From Lachnospiraceae bacterium (GTDB lineage: Bacteria; Bacillota; Clostridia; Lachnospirales; Lachnospiraceae): a DNA stretch of 59,120 nt. The first letter of the stretch is position 1. The number at the start of each line of letters is the position of its first letter. The stretch is taken from contig JAFVHP010000028.1 of the NCBI GenBank assembly GCA_017474455.1, positions 1 through 59,120 of the forward strand. The letters are read 5' to 3'. Under the pieces are notes generated by a model. It ran no database searches and was not told the origin of the DNA. It saw only the letters and a list, made by a program, of their open reading frames with translations. Position numbers and translations under genes: made by a program. Positions 8,571 through 17,327 of this stretch are shown in pieces.

Positions 8571-9737
8571 ATGGGCAGATATGATTTTGATACGGTGATC
8601 GGGCGCAGGAGCACCTTCGCTTCCAAGTGGGACATCGGGGAGAATGAGATCGCCATGTCCATGGCGGATATGGAGTTTGCGGCGGCGCCGGAGATCCGGC
8701 AGGCGCTGCAGAAGCGCCTGGACAACGGTATCTACGGGTATACGGACGTACCGGGCGTCTGGTATGAAGCTTACCAGGGCTGGTGGGCAAGGCGGCACGG
8801 CCTGCAGATCGAGAAGGAGGAGCTGATTTTCGCTACGGGCGTTATCCCGGCTATCTCTACCGCTGTCCGCAAACTCACGTATCCAGCGGAAAAGGTCCTG
8901 GTACTGACGCCGATCTACAATATTTTCTTCAATTCCATCGTAAATAACGGCCGTTTTCCGATCGAATGCCGGATGCCGGTAAAAGACGGGGAGTACAACA
9001 TCGACTGGGAAGACCTGGAGGCAAAGGCCGCCGATCCGCAGACTTCGCTGATGCTTTTCTGCAACCCGCATAACCCGATCGGCAGGCTGTGGGACAAAGA
9101 AACACTGGCCAGGATCGGTGAGATCTGCGCCCGTTACCATGTGATCGTACTGTCCGATGAGATCCACTGCGACGTCGTGGATCCCGGAAAGAAGTACACT
9201 CCCTTTGCGTCCGCCTCCGAGACCTGCGCAAGGATCAGCGTGACCTGTTTCGCGCCGACGAAGGCTTTCAACCTGGCCGGCCTGCATACGGCCGCCGTTA
9301 TGGTCAAAGACCCGTTCCTGCGCCATAAGATGTGGCGCGGCCTGAATACGGACGAAGTGGCCGAGCCCGGCGCTTTTGCCGTCGAAGGGACGGTCGCGGC
9401 GTTCACCGAAGGGGAAGCCTGGCTGGAAGAGATGTGCAGCTATGTAAAGGAGAATAAGGACAGAGTGCGGCAGGTCGTCGCGGAGAAGATCCCGCAGGTC
9501 AGGATCACCCCCTCCGAAGGGACTTATCTCCTCTGGATGGACTGCAGCGCTGTTACAGACAGCGAGGAGGAGCTTGGTGATTTCATCAGGGAAAAGACCG
9601 GCCTCGTCCTGACGAAGGGAACGCTGTACGGGAAGGGCGGCGAAAAGTACCTTCGTATGAACTGCGCCTGCCCGAGAGCGCTGCTTGAAGACGGACTGGA
9701 AAGGTTCGTCCGCGGGGTGAAGCTGTATATGGGCTGA
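8571..9737 (+). CDS. MalY/PatB-type PLP-dependent C-S lyase
   Basis: 388 residues, the usual length for the family. The N-terminus YDFDTVIGRRSTFASKWD is the MalY/PatB signature. Other class I/II aminotransferase-fold motifs are NPHNPIGRLW, SDEIHCDVV and FAPTKAFNLAGL, where Lys231 is the expected PLP-binding lysine. Known family members split cystathionine or cysteine to pyruvate, ammonia and a thiol (or H2S); some are annotated as aminotransferases. Cytoplasmic. RBS AAGGAGAG lies 8 bases before ATG. Directly upstream of a probable cystine transporter, it fits a role in breaking down imported sulfur amino acids. Confidence 0.92.
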   Translation: MGRYDFDTVIGRRSTFASKWDIGENEIAMSMADMEFAAAPEIRQALQKRLDNGIYGYTDVPGVWYEAYQGWWARRHGLQIEKEELIFATGVIPAISTAVRKLTYPAEKVLVLTPIYNIFFNSIVNNGRFPIECRMPVKDGEYNIDWEDLEAKAADPQTSLMLFCNPHNPIGRLWDKETLARIGEICARYHVIVLSDEIHCDVVDPGKKYTPFASASETCARISVTCFAPTKAFNLAGLHTAAVMVKDPFLRHKMWRGLNTDEVAEPGAFAVEGTVAAFTEGEAWLEEMCSYVKENKDRVRQVVAEKIPQVRITPSEGTYLLWMDCSAVTDSEEELGDFIREKTGLVLTKGTLYGKGGEKYLRMNCACPRALLEDGLERFVRGVKLYMG

Positions 9738-9785
9738 GTCCCTGCAGTTTCCGTCGCCGGAGAGCGGTTGTACGCGGCAGATAAG

Positions 9786-9814
9786 ATGACTTATTATCTG
9801 TTTCATGTTATAAT
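9786..9814 (+). promoter_or_regulatory. Candidate promoter upstream of the ABC operon leader
   Basis: ATGACT (9786-9791), a 17-base spacer and TATAAT (9809-9814). Transcription from here would start just before the hairpin-rich leader at 9821. Confidence 0.5.
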
Positions 9815-9820
9815 TTTTCA

Positions 9821-9898
9821 CTGACAGCACTGTCAGGCCGGGAGGTCCAACAAGGTTATGAAAGCGAAAGCGCTCCCGGAAAGCCGGAGGCGCTTTTT
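9821..9898 (+). promoter_or_regulatory. Structured leader with mutually exclusive hairpins
   Basis: Three elements are visible. CTGACA-GCAC-TGTCAG (9821-9836) is a perfect hairpin. A strong terminator-type stem pairs 9867-9879 with 9884-9896 (AAAGCGC..CCGG with CCGG..GCGCTTT; one wobble, one mismatch) and ends in TTTTT. CCGGGAG (9838-9844) is perfectly complementary to CTCCCGG (9873-9879), the left arm of that terminator, so a competing antiterminator is possible. It could be an attenuator, a small RNA of about 80 nt, or simply the malY-side terminator. I recognise no riboswitch class. Confidence 0.5.
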
Positions 9899-9917
9899 GT
9901 ATAGCAGTGGTCTTAAC

Positions 9918-9946
9918 TTGACATGGAAGAACAGCCGCTGTATAGT
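9918..9946 (+). promoter_or_regulatory. Strong sigma-A-type promoter for the ABC transporter
   Basis: TTGACA (9918-9923), a 17-base spacer and TATAGT (9941-9946), close to consensus. It lies downstream of the terminator-like hairpin, so the transporter operon can be expressed independently of malY. Confidence 0.75.
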
Positions 9947-10030
9947 TACTGAAACATAGTAAGCATACTGATATAGTAGGAATAAAAATGCCGGCCAGGG
10001 GCCGGACAGGAGACATTCCGGGAGGAGCAA

Positions 10031-10936
10031 ATGAAAAAAAGAGTATTGTCCATGATCCTTGGCGCAGTCCTTGCCATGACCATGCTCAGCGCCTGCGCGG
10101 TACCTGCGGCGTCTTCAGCGCCTGCAGCCGGCGATGCGGCTGAAGCGGTCACGGAGGCAGCGGAAGCGGGCGGAGAAACTGCCGCTGAAGCAGCAGAGGC
10201 AGTGGAAGAAGTAGACGACCAGCTGGCGGCTATCCTGAACGCGGGCAAGTTCGTAGTCGGTATCGAAGGCACTTATCCGCCTTTTACCTATCATGATGAA
10301 AACGGCGACCTGGCCGGCTATGACGTGGAAGTCGCGCAGAAGATCGCTGAGAAACTGGGCGTGGAAGCCGAGTTCGTCGAGGCGGCATGGGATTCGCTCC
10401 TGATCGGCGTGGATACCGGCCGGTTCGATACCGTCATCAACCAGGTCTCCATCACACCGGAACGCCAGGAAAAATATGATTTTTCCGATCCGTACTACTT
10501 TAACGCGAGAACAGTCATCGTCAGGGGAGACGACGACCGTATCAAGTCCGAAGAAGACTTAAAGGGCATGAAGGTCGCGACTAACCTGACCAACGCCTAT
10601 ATCGGCTGGCTGGAAGAGCGCGGCGCCGAGATCGTCGGTGTCGATACCAGCGGTGAATCAGCGGAAATGCTGCTGTCCGGCAGGGTCGACTTTACGAACT
10701 TCAGCCAGGTCGTCCTGAACGATTATCTGAAAGAGCATCCCGATGCGGATCTGAGAGTCGCGTTCGTCATCCCGAATTCCGAAGCCCAGGTCGGCGTACC
10801 GATCCGCAAGGGCGAAGAGAGACTTCTTGCGAAAGTGAACGAGATCCTCCAGGAGCTCCGTGACGAAGGGACTCTTCAGGAACTTTCCATTAAATACTTC
10901 GGCGAGGATTTCACACATTCCGTCGAGAACAACTGA
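10031..10936 (+). CDS. Amino-acid (probably cystine) ABC transporter, binding lipoprotein
   Basis: 301 residues. The signal sequence ends with lipobox LSAC (Cys22), then an Ala/Glu linker (25-65). From about residue 72 it is a family 3 solute-binding protein: GIEGTYPPFTYHDENGDLAG, YDVEVAQKIAEKLG, a DTVINQVSITPERQEKYDFS block, and LKGMKVATNLTNAYIGWLE. The TYPPF...DENG pattern is typical of cystine-type binders (FliY/TcyJ/TcyA); substrate is inferred from that and from the neighbouring C-S lyase. RBS GGGAGGAG. Followed at 11018 by a hairpin and then by the permease and ATPase genes. Confidence 0.9.
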   Translation: MKKRVLSMILGAVLAMTMLSACAVPAASSAPAAGDAAEAVTEAAEAGGETAAEAAEAVEEVDDQLAAILNAGKFVVGIEGTYPPFTYHDENGDLAGYDVEVAQKIAEKLGVEAEFVEAAWDSLLIGVDTGRFDTVINQVSITPERQEKYDFSDPYYFNARTVIVRGDDDRIKSEEDLKGMKVATNLTNAYIGWLEERGAEIVGVDTSGESAEMLLSGRVDFTNFSQVVLNDYLKEHPDADLRVAFVIPNSEAQVGVPIRKGEERLLAKVNEILQELRDEGTLQELSIKYFGEDFTHSVENN

Positions 10937-11017
10937 TTGCGGGAATCGCATTATCAGCATGCCCATGCACATGACAGCAAAGGTTTGACATCATTGATTC
11001 GTGTGTGTGTATGCAAA

Positions 11018-11043
11018 GACCGGGGCCGGAAACGGTCCCGGTC
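11018..11043 (+). terminator. Intercistronic hairpin after binding-protein gene
   Basis: GACCGGGGCCG-GAAA-CGGTCCCGGTC: an 11-bp stem with one wobble and a GNRA tetraloop, followed by a weak GTAATTT. It probably stabilises the binding-protein mRNA or partially terminates transcription, giving more binding protein than permease. Confidence 0.6.
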
Positions 11044-11084
11044 GTAATTTGGTGACAATATTTTTCAGGATCGGAGACAGACAT

Positions 11085-11810
11085 ATGAATGAACGATTAT
11101 GGGGAATTCTGATCAACTCGTTCCCTCGTCTGCTGCTTTATCTGGTCAAGGTGACCATCCCCCTTACCGTCAGTATCTTCGCGATCAGCGTCGTGCTGGC
11201 CTTTATCCTGGCCATAGTACAGGTACTCAATATCAAGGGGCTTAAACAGCTGACCAGGATCTATGTATGGATCTTCAGAGGGACGCCGCTGATCGTTCAG
11301 ATGTACATCATATTCTACGGGCTGCCGTCGCTCGGGATAACGCTTCCCGCATTCCCGTCGGCGGTCATTGCGTTTTCCCTGAACTACGCGGCTTACATGT
11401 CCGAAACGATACGTGCCGCCATCCTGTCTGTCCCTGAGGGGCAGATCGAAGCCGGTTACATGATCGGCCTCACCTATGGTCAGATCATGCGCAGGATCGT
11501 GATCCCGCAGGCGGCGAGAGTCGCTTTCCCGACTATGTTCGGCTCCCTGATCGGACTCACCAAGGACAGCTCGCTGGCCGCTTCGATCACGGTCGTTGAA
11601 ATGTTCAAGACGGCCCAGCAGATCGCGTCCAAGTATTTCGAACCCTTTGCCCTTTACTGCGAGGCCGCCCTGATCTATCTGATGCTCAATACTTTGCTGA
11701 CGTTCCTGCAGTCGTTCCTGGAAAGGAGACTGGCCTGGAAGCAGCCAAAAGACGATGCCGGGGACAGTGACGCGTCCGGCGCCGGGATACCGGCTGCGGA
11801 AGGTGTATAA
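11085..11810 (+). CDS. Amino-acid ABC transporter permease
   Basis: 241 residues. ATG at 11085 is preferred because GGATCGGAGACAG lies just upstream; the open frame extends to GTG 11001, but that segment overlaps the intercistronic hairpin. Five or so membrane segments. The HisM/GlnP-family EAA loop appears as EAGYMIGLTYGQIMRRIVIPQA, and FRGTPLIVQMYIIFYGLPS is the typical family N-terminal motif. A short low-complexity tail (about 220-241). It works with the upstream binding protein and downstream ATPase. Confidence 0.92.
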   Translation: MNERLWGILINSFPRLLLYLVKVTIPLTVSIFAISVVLAFILAIVQVLNIKGLKQLTRIYVWIFRGTPLIVQMYIIFYGLPSLGITLPAFPSAVIAFSLNYAAYMSETIRAAILSVPEGQIEAGYMIGLTYGQIMRRIVIPQAARVAFPTMFGSLIGLTKDSSLAASITVVEMFKTAQQIASKYFEPFALYCEAALIYLMLNTLLTFLQSFLERRLAWKQPKDDAGDSDASGAGIPAAEGV

Positions 11811-11837
11811 CGAGAGACGGCAGGAGGATAGCAGTAC

Positions 11838-12587
11838 ATGCTGGAAGTAAAGGATCTGCATTGCAGTTACGGTAATACGGAGGTATTAAGGGGCGTCGAC
11901 TTCAGGGTCGACGACGGCGAAGTCGTTGCGGTCATCGGCAGCAGCGGCTCCGGCAAGACGACGCTGCTCCGGTGTCTGAGCTTTCTGAACAAAGCGGACA
12001 GCGGTACGATCCGTTTTGACGATTTTGAAAAGGATATCACCAGGCTCAAAAAGTCCGAGATCCGCCGCCTTCGCGCGAAAATGGGCTATGTATTCCAGAA
12101 TTTCAACCTGTTCCGGAACATGACCGTGCGTGAAAATGTACTGGAAGGGCTCACGACGGCGCGAAAGGTATCGAAGGAGGACGCGGAGAGGATCGCCGAT
12201 GAAATGCTGGAAAAAGTCGGCATGACACACCGCGCGAATTATTACCCCGACCATCTCTCCGGCGGCCAGCAGCAGAGGGCCGCGATCGCAAGATCCCTCG
12301 CCTACAGCCCGGAGATCATCCTATTTGACGAACCGACCTCGGCCCTGGATCCCGAGCTGACCAGGGAAGTCCTGGATGTCATGAAAAAGCTGGCGAAGGA
12401 AGGGACGACGATGGTCGTCGTGACTCACGAGATCGGCTTCGCAAAAGAAGTCGCACGCCGCGTGGTCTATATGGAGAACGGGAGAGTAGTCGAAGAAGGA
12501 ACGGCGGAGAAGATCTTCAGCGATCCCGGCGAGGAAAGCACAAAGAGGTTCCTGGCCGTATCCCTCGGCGAAGCGGGAAATGAATAA
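11838..12587 (+). CDS. Amino-acid ABC transporter ATP-binding protein
   Basis: 249 residues, full-length for the GlnQ/TcyC class. Walker [11 protein letters not shown]-loop VFQNFNLF, signature [16 protein letters not shown], Walker [16 protein letters not shown]-loop VTHEIGF. RBS GGCAGGAGG. Its last codons overlap the start of the M20 gene by 8 bases, so the two are translationally linked. Confidence 0.94.
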   Translation: MLEVKDLHCSYGNTEVLRGVDFRVDDGEVVAVIGSSGSGKTTLLRCLSFLNKADSGTIRFDDFEKDITRLKKSEIRRLRAKMGYVFQNFNLFRNMTVRENVLEGLTTARKVSKEDAERIADEMLEKVGMTHRANYYPDHLSGGQQQRAAIARSLAYSPEIILFDEPTSALDPELTREVLDVMKKLAKEGTTMVVVTHEIGFAKEVARRVVYMENGRVVEEGTAEKIFSDPGEESTKRFLAVSLGEAGNE

Positions 12588-14025
12588 GCTGGATCAGGAA
12601 CGGGAACTGCATATAGAAGAACAGCATATGGAAGAATGGCAGACGAACAGGTTGCTGATGAAAGAGCCGCAGATGAAGGGGCTGCATATGGAAGAGCAGC
12701 AGATAAATGAGCTTGGGATCGACGCGGCACACCTTATCGAAATGCGGCGTTATCTGCACAGGCACCCGGAACTGTCGGGCTATGAAGAGAATACGCTGAA
12801 ATTCATTTCGGATAAACTGGATGCCCTGGGCATCCCTTTTCACGAAGTCGAGAAGGGCGGCATTATCGCCCTGATCACGGGTGAGGCCGAAGGCAAGGGA
12901 GTATTAAGCGGCACATTGGGCACTTTGGCAGACGGGGGAAACAGCGCGGCGGCCGGTACTTTACCCGGCGGCGGAGGCAGTTCGGCGGCCGGAACAGTAC
13001 GGAAGGTGCTTCTTCGCGCGGATATGGACGCACTGCCGATGGAGGAAGACCGGAACAACCTGAAACAGGAAAAGCAGGTCTTATCGGAAATGCCCGGCGC
13101 GGCGCACACCTGCGGGCACGACGCTCATACGGCAATGCTGCTGGCGGCAGCGAAAGTCCTGCAGGAGAAGAGAGGCTTATTTTCGGGCACAGTCATTCTT
13201 TGCTTTGAACGGGCGGAAGAGACCGGCGGCCCGGACCAGACTTATGGCTACGGCCGGCTGTTCCGGTACCTGGATGAGAACGGACTTTCCCCGGACACTT
13301 GCTTTGCCCTGCACGTGGATCCCGATCTGGGCTGCGGGCATATCTCAGCAGAACCCGACGGCGTCTATGCGGGCGGGTTTGGTTTTGGCGTCAGCATCAA
13401 AGGCAGCGGCGGACACGGCTCCAGGCCGGACAAGGCCAATAATCCGCTGGACTGCTTCCTTTCTTTTTACCAGACTCTGCAGGGCATGCCCATGCGGCAG
13501 CTGGATCCCTTTGCCATGCTGACGTTCAGCATTCCCTTTGTCCGGATGGGCGACACCGCCAACGTCATCTCGGAAGAGCTTTACTTTGAAGGCACGGCCC
13601 GGAGCCTCAGCAAAGCTACGCTTAATGCCTTTAAGGACCGTTTCTTTGAACTCCTGCAGGGCACCTGTGGGCTGTATGGCTGCAGTTATGAAGTAAAGAT
13701 GCAGTGGCTGACGGACCCTGTTGTCAACAGGGCTTCTGACGCGGAGCGGATCAGGGAACTGACAGTGCGTCATCTCGGCAAAGACAGCTATGAGGCGGCG
13801 CCGCCTACGCTGAGTTCGGAGACCTTCGCGCACTACACAGATCATTACGGCGGGGCGATCGCGTTTCTGGGTGTAAAGGACGAGGAACTGGGGAGCGGCG
13901 CGCCGATCCATTCCCCACAGTTCGACTTAAACGAAGAGGCGCTGACGGCCGGCGCCGCGCTGCACGTCCTGTTCGCGCTTGACGCCCTGGGCGCCCTCAA
14001 CGTTCTTGGCGGGCCGGAAGCATAG
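12580..14025 (+). CDS. M20-family amidohydrolase/deacetylase with low-complexity insertions
   Basis: 481 residues, longer than the roughly 390-400 usual for this family. Core motifs are [14 protein letters not shown] (59-72), [13 protein letters not shown] (144-155), [13 protein letters not shown] (176-188, metal ligands), FERAEETGG and [12 protein letters not shown]. The extra length comes from a Met/Glu/Gln-rich N-terminus with repeated HMEEQ-like units (about 1-45) and a Gly/Ala/Ser insert (about 109-141). The true start may be an internal ATG such as 12628 or 12673. M20 members near cystine transporters (for example SndA in Bacillus) deacetylate N-acetylated sulfur compounds; that role here is inference from context. 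Confidence 0.85.
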   Translation: MNKLDQERELHIEEQHMEEWQTNRLLMKEPQMKGLHMEEQQINELGIDAAHLIEMRRYLHRHPELSGYEENTLKFISDKLDALGIPFHEVEKGGIIALITGEAEGKGVLSGTLGTLADGGNSAAAGTLPGGGGSSAAGTVRKVLLRADMDALPMEEDRNNLKQEKQVLSEMPGAAHTCGHDAHTAMLLAAAKVLQEKRGLFSGTVILCFERAEETGGPDQTYGYGRLFRYLDENGLSPDTCFALHVDPDLGCGHISAEPDGVYAGGFGFGVSIKGSGGHGSRPDKANNPLDCFLSFYQTLQGMPMRQLDPFAMLTFSIPFVRMGDTANVISEELYFEGTARSLSKATLNAFKDRFFELLQGTCGLYGCSYEVKMQWLTDPVVNRASDAERIRELTVRHLGKDSYEAAPPTLSSETFAHYTDHYGGAIAFLGVKDEELGSGAPIHSPQFDLNEEALTAGAALHVLFALDALGALNVLGGPEA

Positions 14026-14485
14026 AGCGGAGGCTTAGCGGAGGCACTTCCATATTGTTCTGCGGTTTTTAGAGGCCCTGCCATTGGTTCTTGCGGTTCT
14101 TCCGGCGGAAAATCTGCGAGGATTTCGCGATGAGTACATATGGCGCAGCGGTTACTGATACTTTGATCGGTATAATATGTAAGCTGCGATGTAGAAAATA
14201 CATATTGAAACGACTTATTTTACCCTGCAATAGGTACCTGTGTGAGTTTTGTTCGCATCGGGCACAGATGGTGGGTTCACTTTTTTGTTATTGATCGGTA
14301 CCACTTCAGATCTTCAGTACATATTGAAACTCAGCTGCTTCAAATCCAGGGGGTATCTGCAGAAAACAAGAATAAATGAGGGACATATTGATGCATTAGA
14401 AATGAAGATGCAATATGTATCTCCAATCAAAAAAGATCGAATAGCTGCAGATTTAACAGGTAAAAGACGGATAATGGTATGTAAA
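14026..14485. other. AT-rich intergenic stretch without a recognisable gene
   Basis: Base composition drops sharply compared with flanking genes. Two short open frames (14091-14294 and 14249-14488) have no RBS or recognisable family and are probably chance. The sequence holds two copies of TTGATCGGTA followed by TACATATTGAAAC (14164/14209 and 14291/14318), and variants at 14382 and, inverted, at 14411. It looks like decayed inserted DNA leading into the terminal repeats at 14486. Confidence 0.55.
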
Positions 14486-14607
14486 TAACGCCAGCTCATA
14501 GTGCAACAAGGGCATAACGCCAACTCATAGTGCAACAGAGCATAACGCTAACTTATCATGCAACAGACTATAAAGCAGCAGATTCTAACGCCACCTCATA
14601 ATGCAAC
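14486..14607. repeat. Four 22-bp repeats resembling a transposon end
   Basis: TAACGCCARCTCATAGTGCAAC-like units at 14486-14507, 14515-14536, 14543-14564 and 14586-14607, spaced 29, 28 and 43 bases. The outermost is followed by TGACA, so read inward the end would be TGTCAGTTGCAT. Multiple internal copies of the terminal binding site are characteristic of IS21-type elements; no transposase or istB-like gene remains, so this is a solo end or remnant. The family call is tentative. Confidence 0.6.
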
Positions 14608-14638
14608 TGACATTTCCACCCTGCAGTGACAGGCCCTT

Positions 14639-15355
14639 TTATTTGCCTGTTTCATGCCCCAGCATTTCCAGGATATACTGCCAGACGGCGGCAGTGGGCC
14701 GAGGCAGGTAGTGTACTCCGTCGGCCGGATCCACGGTTATGCCGTTTGCCGGATCGCTGATAAAGGACCAGAGGTCGATCACCGGTACATTCCGGGCGGC
14801 CGCCCAGGATACAAGGTCCGTATTGAATTTTAGCATCAGTTCATTGGTGTAATTGACCTTATCGCTGTTCTTAAGGGCTGACTCGTCTGTCGGTCCGACT
14901 GTGCAGAGGATCAGCATTTTGCCGCTGTCCAGGACAGATCCGTATAAGACTTCATAACCGGAAAAATCACCCCGGTCATTCGCGCCCATCCATGAGATGA
15001 GCATATCGTAATCCCCGTTCTTATACAGATCCAGCACCTCTTCCAGAAATGTATGATTGCAGGCGTCCAGGGCAAAGACGGTGAAGCCGTCCCGTGTTCC
15101 GCCCGGGATCTCCCTTTCGCTGTCCGTAAACATATCCACAGTCCTGGAATCGCCCACGAAGAGGACGCGCTCGGGAAGCGGAGGAATGGGTACCGCAGCG
15201 TTCCCGGGGATATTTCCAGCGGCGGATAAAGACGAGTCTTTTTTGTCATCCCGGCCTCCACAGCCGCAGGTAAGGAGAATGACGAGCAGCAGGGAAAGGG
15301 CGGCAGCAAAAAGCCTGGCGAGGTGTTTTCTGATATCGGTCTTGTAATCGTTCAT
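14639..15355 (-). CDS. SGNH/GDSL-like hydrolase, membrane-anchored or lipoprotein
   Basis: 238 residues from ATG at 15355, chosen because GGAAGAA lies just upstream and a signal sequence starts right there; upstream in-frame ATGs at 15373 and 15454 lack these. The hydrophobic segment ends LLLVILLTCGCGG, a non-ideal lipobox. Block I is RVLFVGDSRTVDM (nucleophile Ser), a middle block is SWMGANDRG and block V is DGVHYLPR (Asp and His). This is the SGNH esterase/acetyltransferase fold; similar Clostridia proteins are unassigned. Likely acts on an envelope polymer. Transcribed alone, on the opposite strand to its neighbours. Confidence 0.75.
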   Translation of the reverse strand: MNDYKTDIRKHLARLFAAALSLLLVILLTCGCGGRDDKKDSSLSAAGNIPGNAAVPIPPLPERVLFVGDSRTVDMFTDSEREIPGGTRDGFTVFALDACNHTFLEEVLDLYKNGDYDMLISWMGANDRGDFSGYEVLYGSVLDSGKMLILCTVGPTDESALKNSDKVNYTNELMLKFNTDLVSWAAARNVPVIDLWSFISDPANGITVDPADGVHYLPRPTAAVWQYILEMLGHETGK

Positions 15356-15633
15356 GGCAGTTCTTCCGGTCATGTCAGTACAGTGAGGTCGTGTTTTCAG
15401 CGTTTCTTCATATTCCGCCGGGGCGGTTCCGGTTCCGGGTTCGGCGCTCTTCATATCAACATTCTATACCGCAAATAACAGTACAGTACAAGTTGTTTGT
15501 GATACGTCCTGCCGGCAGTATATTCCGCACGGCAGTGCAGATTTTTCTGTAGATATTTGATAAAAATCAAAAGCATAAATTTGTCAGTTCTCACCAAAGA
15601 TCGCCGGAAAAAGATTTTTCCCTGAAAACCGGG

Positions 15634-15662
15634 TTGATTTTTGGCGCGGCAGGTCAGATAAT
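15634..15662 (+). promoter_or_regulatory. Candidate promoter of the Tad operon
   Basis: TTGATT (15634-15639), a 17-base spacer and GATAAT (15657-15662), about 90 bases before the first tad gene. A short palindrome GGAAAAAGATTTTTCC lies at 15606-15621. The rest of 15356-15751 shows no gene. Confidence 0.5.
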
Positions 15663-15751
15663 GCGTATTACCGCAGCGGTGCCGGAAGGAGGTTCCAGGC
15701 TGCGGATCTGAACTGACATATCGTTTCTTTCACGACGGAGGTGAAGAAAAT

Positions 15752-16273
15752 GTGCCTCCTGCTTCTTCAGTAATCCTTATCATTCTTGTTACGGGAGCAA
15801 TGGCTTCCGACATCCACCGGGGCAGGATCTATAACCACTGGCTGGTTCCGGCATTCGTGACCGGGATCATGATGGATCTGTATACGTATATGCGATCCTT
15901 TGACGGCATCTGCGGTACGGCACCGGATGTCATGCCGTGCCCGGCACGGGTACCGGCGGTCTTTATCCTTATCTTCATCCCATATGTTATGGGCGGTCTC
16001 GGGGCAGGCGATGTAAAACTTGCCACGGCCGGTTCGGTCTTTATGACTTTCAGTGAAAACATCGTCTGCCTTGCGCAGGCATTTCTGCTGGCGGGTATTA
16101 TGGCTGTATTTATGCTGGCAGAGGAAGCGGTACAGGTATGCCGCCGGCGGGATGACCCTGCCCGCCGTCCGGGGAAGCGCGGTATTGGCGGGATCCCCTT
16201 TGCGGTTCCCTATGCCCTTTCCGTGATCTTAATGACAGGAGGTGTAACGGATATATTTTGGCAGCAGATCTGA
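15752..16273 (+). CDS. A24 prepilin peptidase, CpaA/TadV type (first copy)
   Basis: 173 residues from GTG 15752 with GGAGGTGAAG upstream. It is an integral membrane aspartyl peptidase of the Tad type: first Asp in MASDIHRGRIYNHW and the GxGD motif in GGLGAGDVKLATAG. Such enzymes cut the leader of Flp pilins and TadE/F-like pseudopilins at the cytoplasmic membrane face. First gene of the Tad operon; overlaps the next gene by 16 bases. A second A24-type gene follows at 23539. Confidence 0.88.
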   Translation: MPPASSVILIILVTGAMASDIHRGRIYNHWLVPAFVTGIMMDLYTYMRSFDGICGTAPDVMPCPARVPAVFILIFIPYVMGGLGAGDVKLATAGSVFMTFSENIVCLAQAFLLAGIMAVFMLAEEAVQVCRRRDDPARRPGKRGIGGIPFAVPYALSVILMTGGVTDIFWQQI

Positions 16274-17289
16274 AACCGGATATTGCCGCTCCCGCGGTGA
16301 AGAATTGTATCGCCATCGTCGACAGGGAGGTGGACTATGCCTGTCACCTGATGGAATTTTTGCTCAGGGAAACGGGCGGCCTGTATGACGTCAGGATCTT
16401 TACGTCGGCAGAATCATTTGAGAACGGTACGGACCGTGACAGGACTGCGCTCCTGATCATTTCCGGTTCCGTGCCGATGCCGGAAGGGGAATTTCCCGCC
16501 GTCCTCATATTGAATGAAAGCGGGCGGATACCGGACGGCAGGTTCCCCGCTGTCAGCAAATACCAGTCGGGAGAGAACATAATCGCCTTTATCCGGATGA
16601 ACGGACTGCTCTCCCATGCCGAAGTAGCGGATACGACGCGCCACGGGGAAGCCATGCGGGTGATCGGTATCTATTCCCCTGTGTCACGCTGCCTCAAGAC
16701 TACGTTCGCGCTGACCCTGGGACAGATACTGTCTGTCGAAAAGAGAGCACTGTATATGAATTTTGAGGCATTCCCGGGCTTCCTGCGTCCGGGACCCGGC
16801 CAGGGCACCGGCGCCGGCGCGTCCGTTTCCGACCTGCTCTACTATAACGAATGTGCGCGGGAAAAGGTGGTGCAGGCCCTGGCGGGAATGACCATATCCG
16901 CCAGAGGATTGGATATCGTTCCGCCGGCAAGGTCCTTCCAGGACCTGAAGGTAGTTGCCTGCTCGCAGTGGCTGGGGCTGATAAGGACGATCGCGGAAGG
17001 GACCGAGTATGGATACTGTATTCTGGATCTTTCCGAGCTCGCGGACGGCCTGACACAGATCCTCAGGAGTTGTTCGAAGATATTTACGATCTGGCGAAAG
17101 GACCGGACGGCACAGATGAGGCTCAAGGATTATGAGGATATGCTTGTCCGGACGGACTGCCAGGATATCTATGCCGCAACAGTCCGGCTGGAACTGCCTT
17201 TATTCACGGACATCCCGCAGGATCCGGAAATGCTCAAGAGCTGCGCGCTGGCTGATTATATCCGGCAGCACCTGAAAGAATGGCTGTAA
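16258..17289 (+). CDS. TadZ/CpaE-like Tad localisation ATPase
   Basis: 343 residues from TTG 16258, with AGGAGGTG about 13 bases upstream. Residues about 15-110 resemble the receiver-like N-terminal domain of CpaE. From about 130 a MinD/ParA-like domain begins (MRVIGIYSPVSRCLKTTFAL), a variant P-loop with KTT but a degenerate glycine pattern. YGYCILDLSELADGL is the Walker-B-like region. Known TadZ/CpaE proteins place the pilus machine at the cell pole. Position before tadA is the usual one. Confidence 0.82.
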   Translation: MAADLKPDIAAPAVKNCIAIVDREVDYACHLMEFLLRETGGLYDVRIFTSAESFENGTDRDRTALLIISGSVPMPEGEFPAVLILNESGRIPDGRFPAVSKYQSGENIIAFIRMNGLLSHAEVADTTRHGEAMRVIGIYSPVSRCLKTTFALTLGQILSVEKRALYMNFEAFPGFLRPGPGQGTGAGASVSDLLYYNECAREKVVQALAGMTISARGLDIVPPARSFQDLKVVACSQWLGLIRTIAEGTEYGYCILDLSELADGLTQILRSCSKIFTIWRKDRTAQMRLKDYEDMLVRTDCQDIYAATVRLELPLFTDIPQDPEMLKSCALADYIRQHLKEWL

Positions 17290-17327
17290 GACTGTGAAGA
17301 GGGAAGAAGAGGAGGAAGTACAGGACT

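Noticed and set aside
9821-9898. Small SRP RNA or a known riboswitch
   Set aside because: The GTCAGG...GGAGG phrase recalls SRP RNA but the conserved GGAAG/AGCAG internal loop is missing; no T-box, SAM or lysine motif is present.
8544-10016. Minus-strand frame of 490 codons over malY
   Set aside because: Shadow of a conserved PLP enzyme; composition rich in Arg/Pro/His and no recognisable motifs.
14249-14488. 79-codon ORF in the AT-rich gap
   Set aside because: No RBS, no motif, and its end runs into the transposon-like repeats.
14486-14607. CRISPR array
   Set aside because: Only four degenerate units with 7-21 base gaps, no cas genes; spacing is wrong for spacers.
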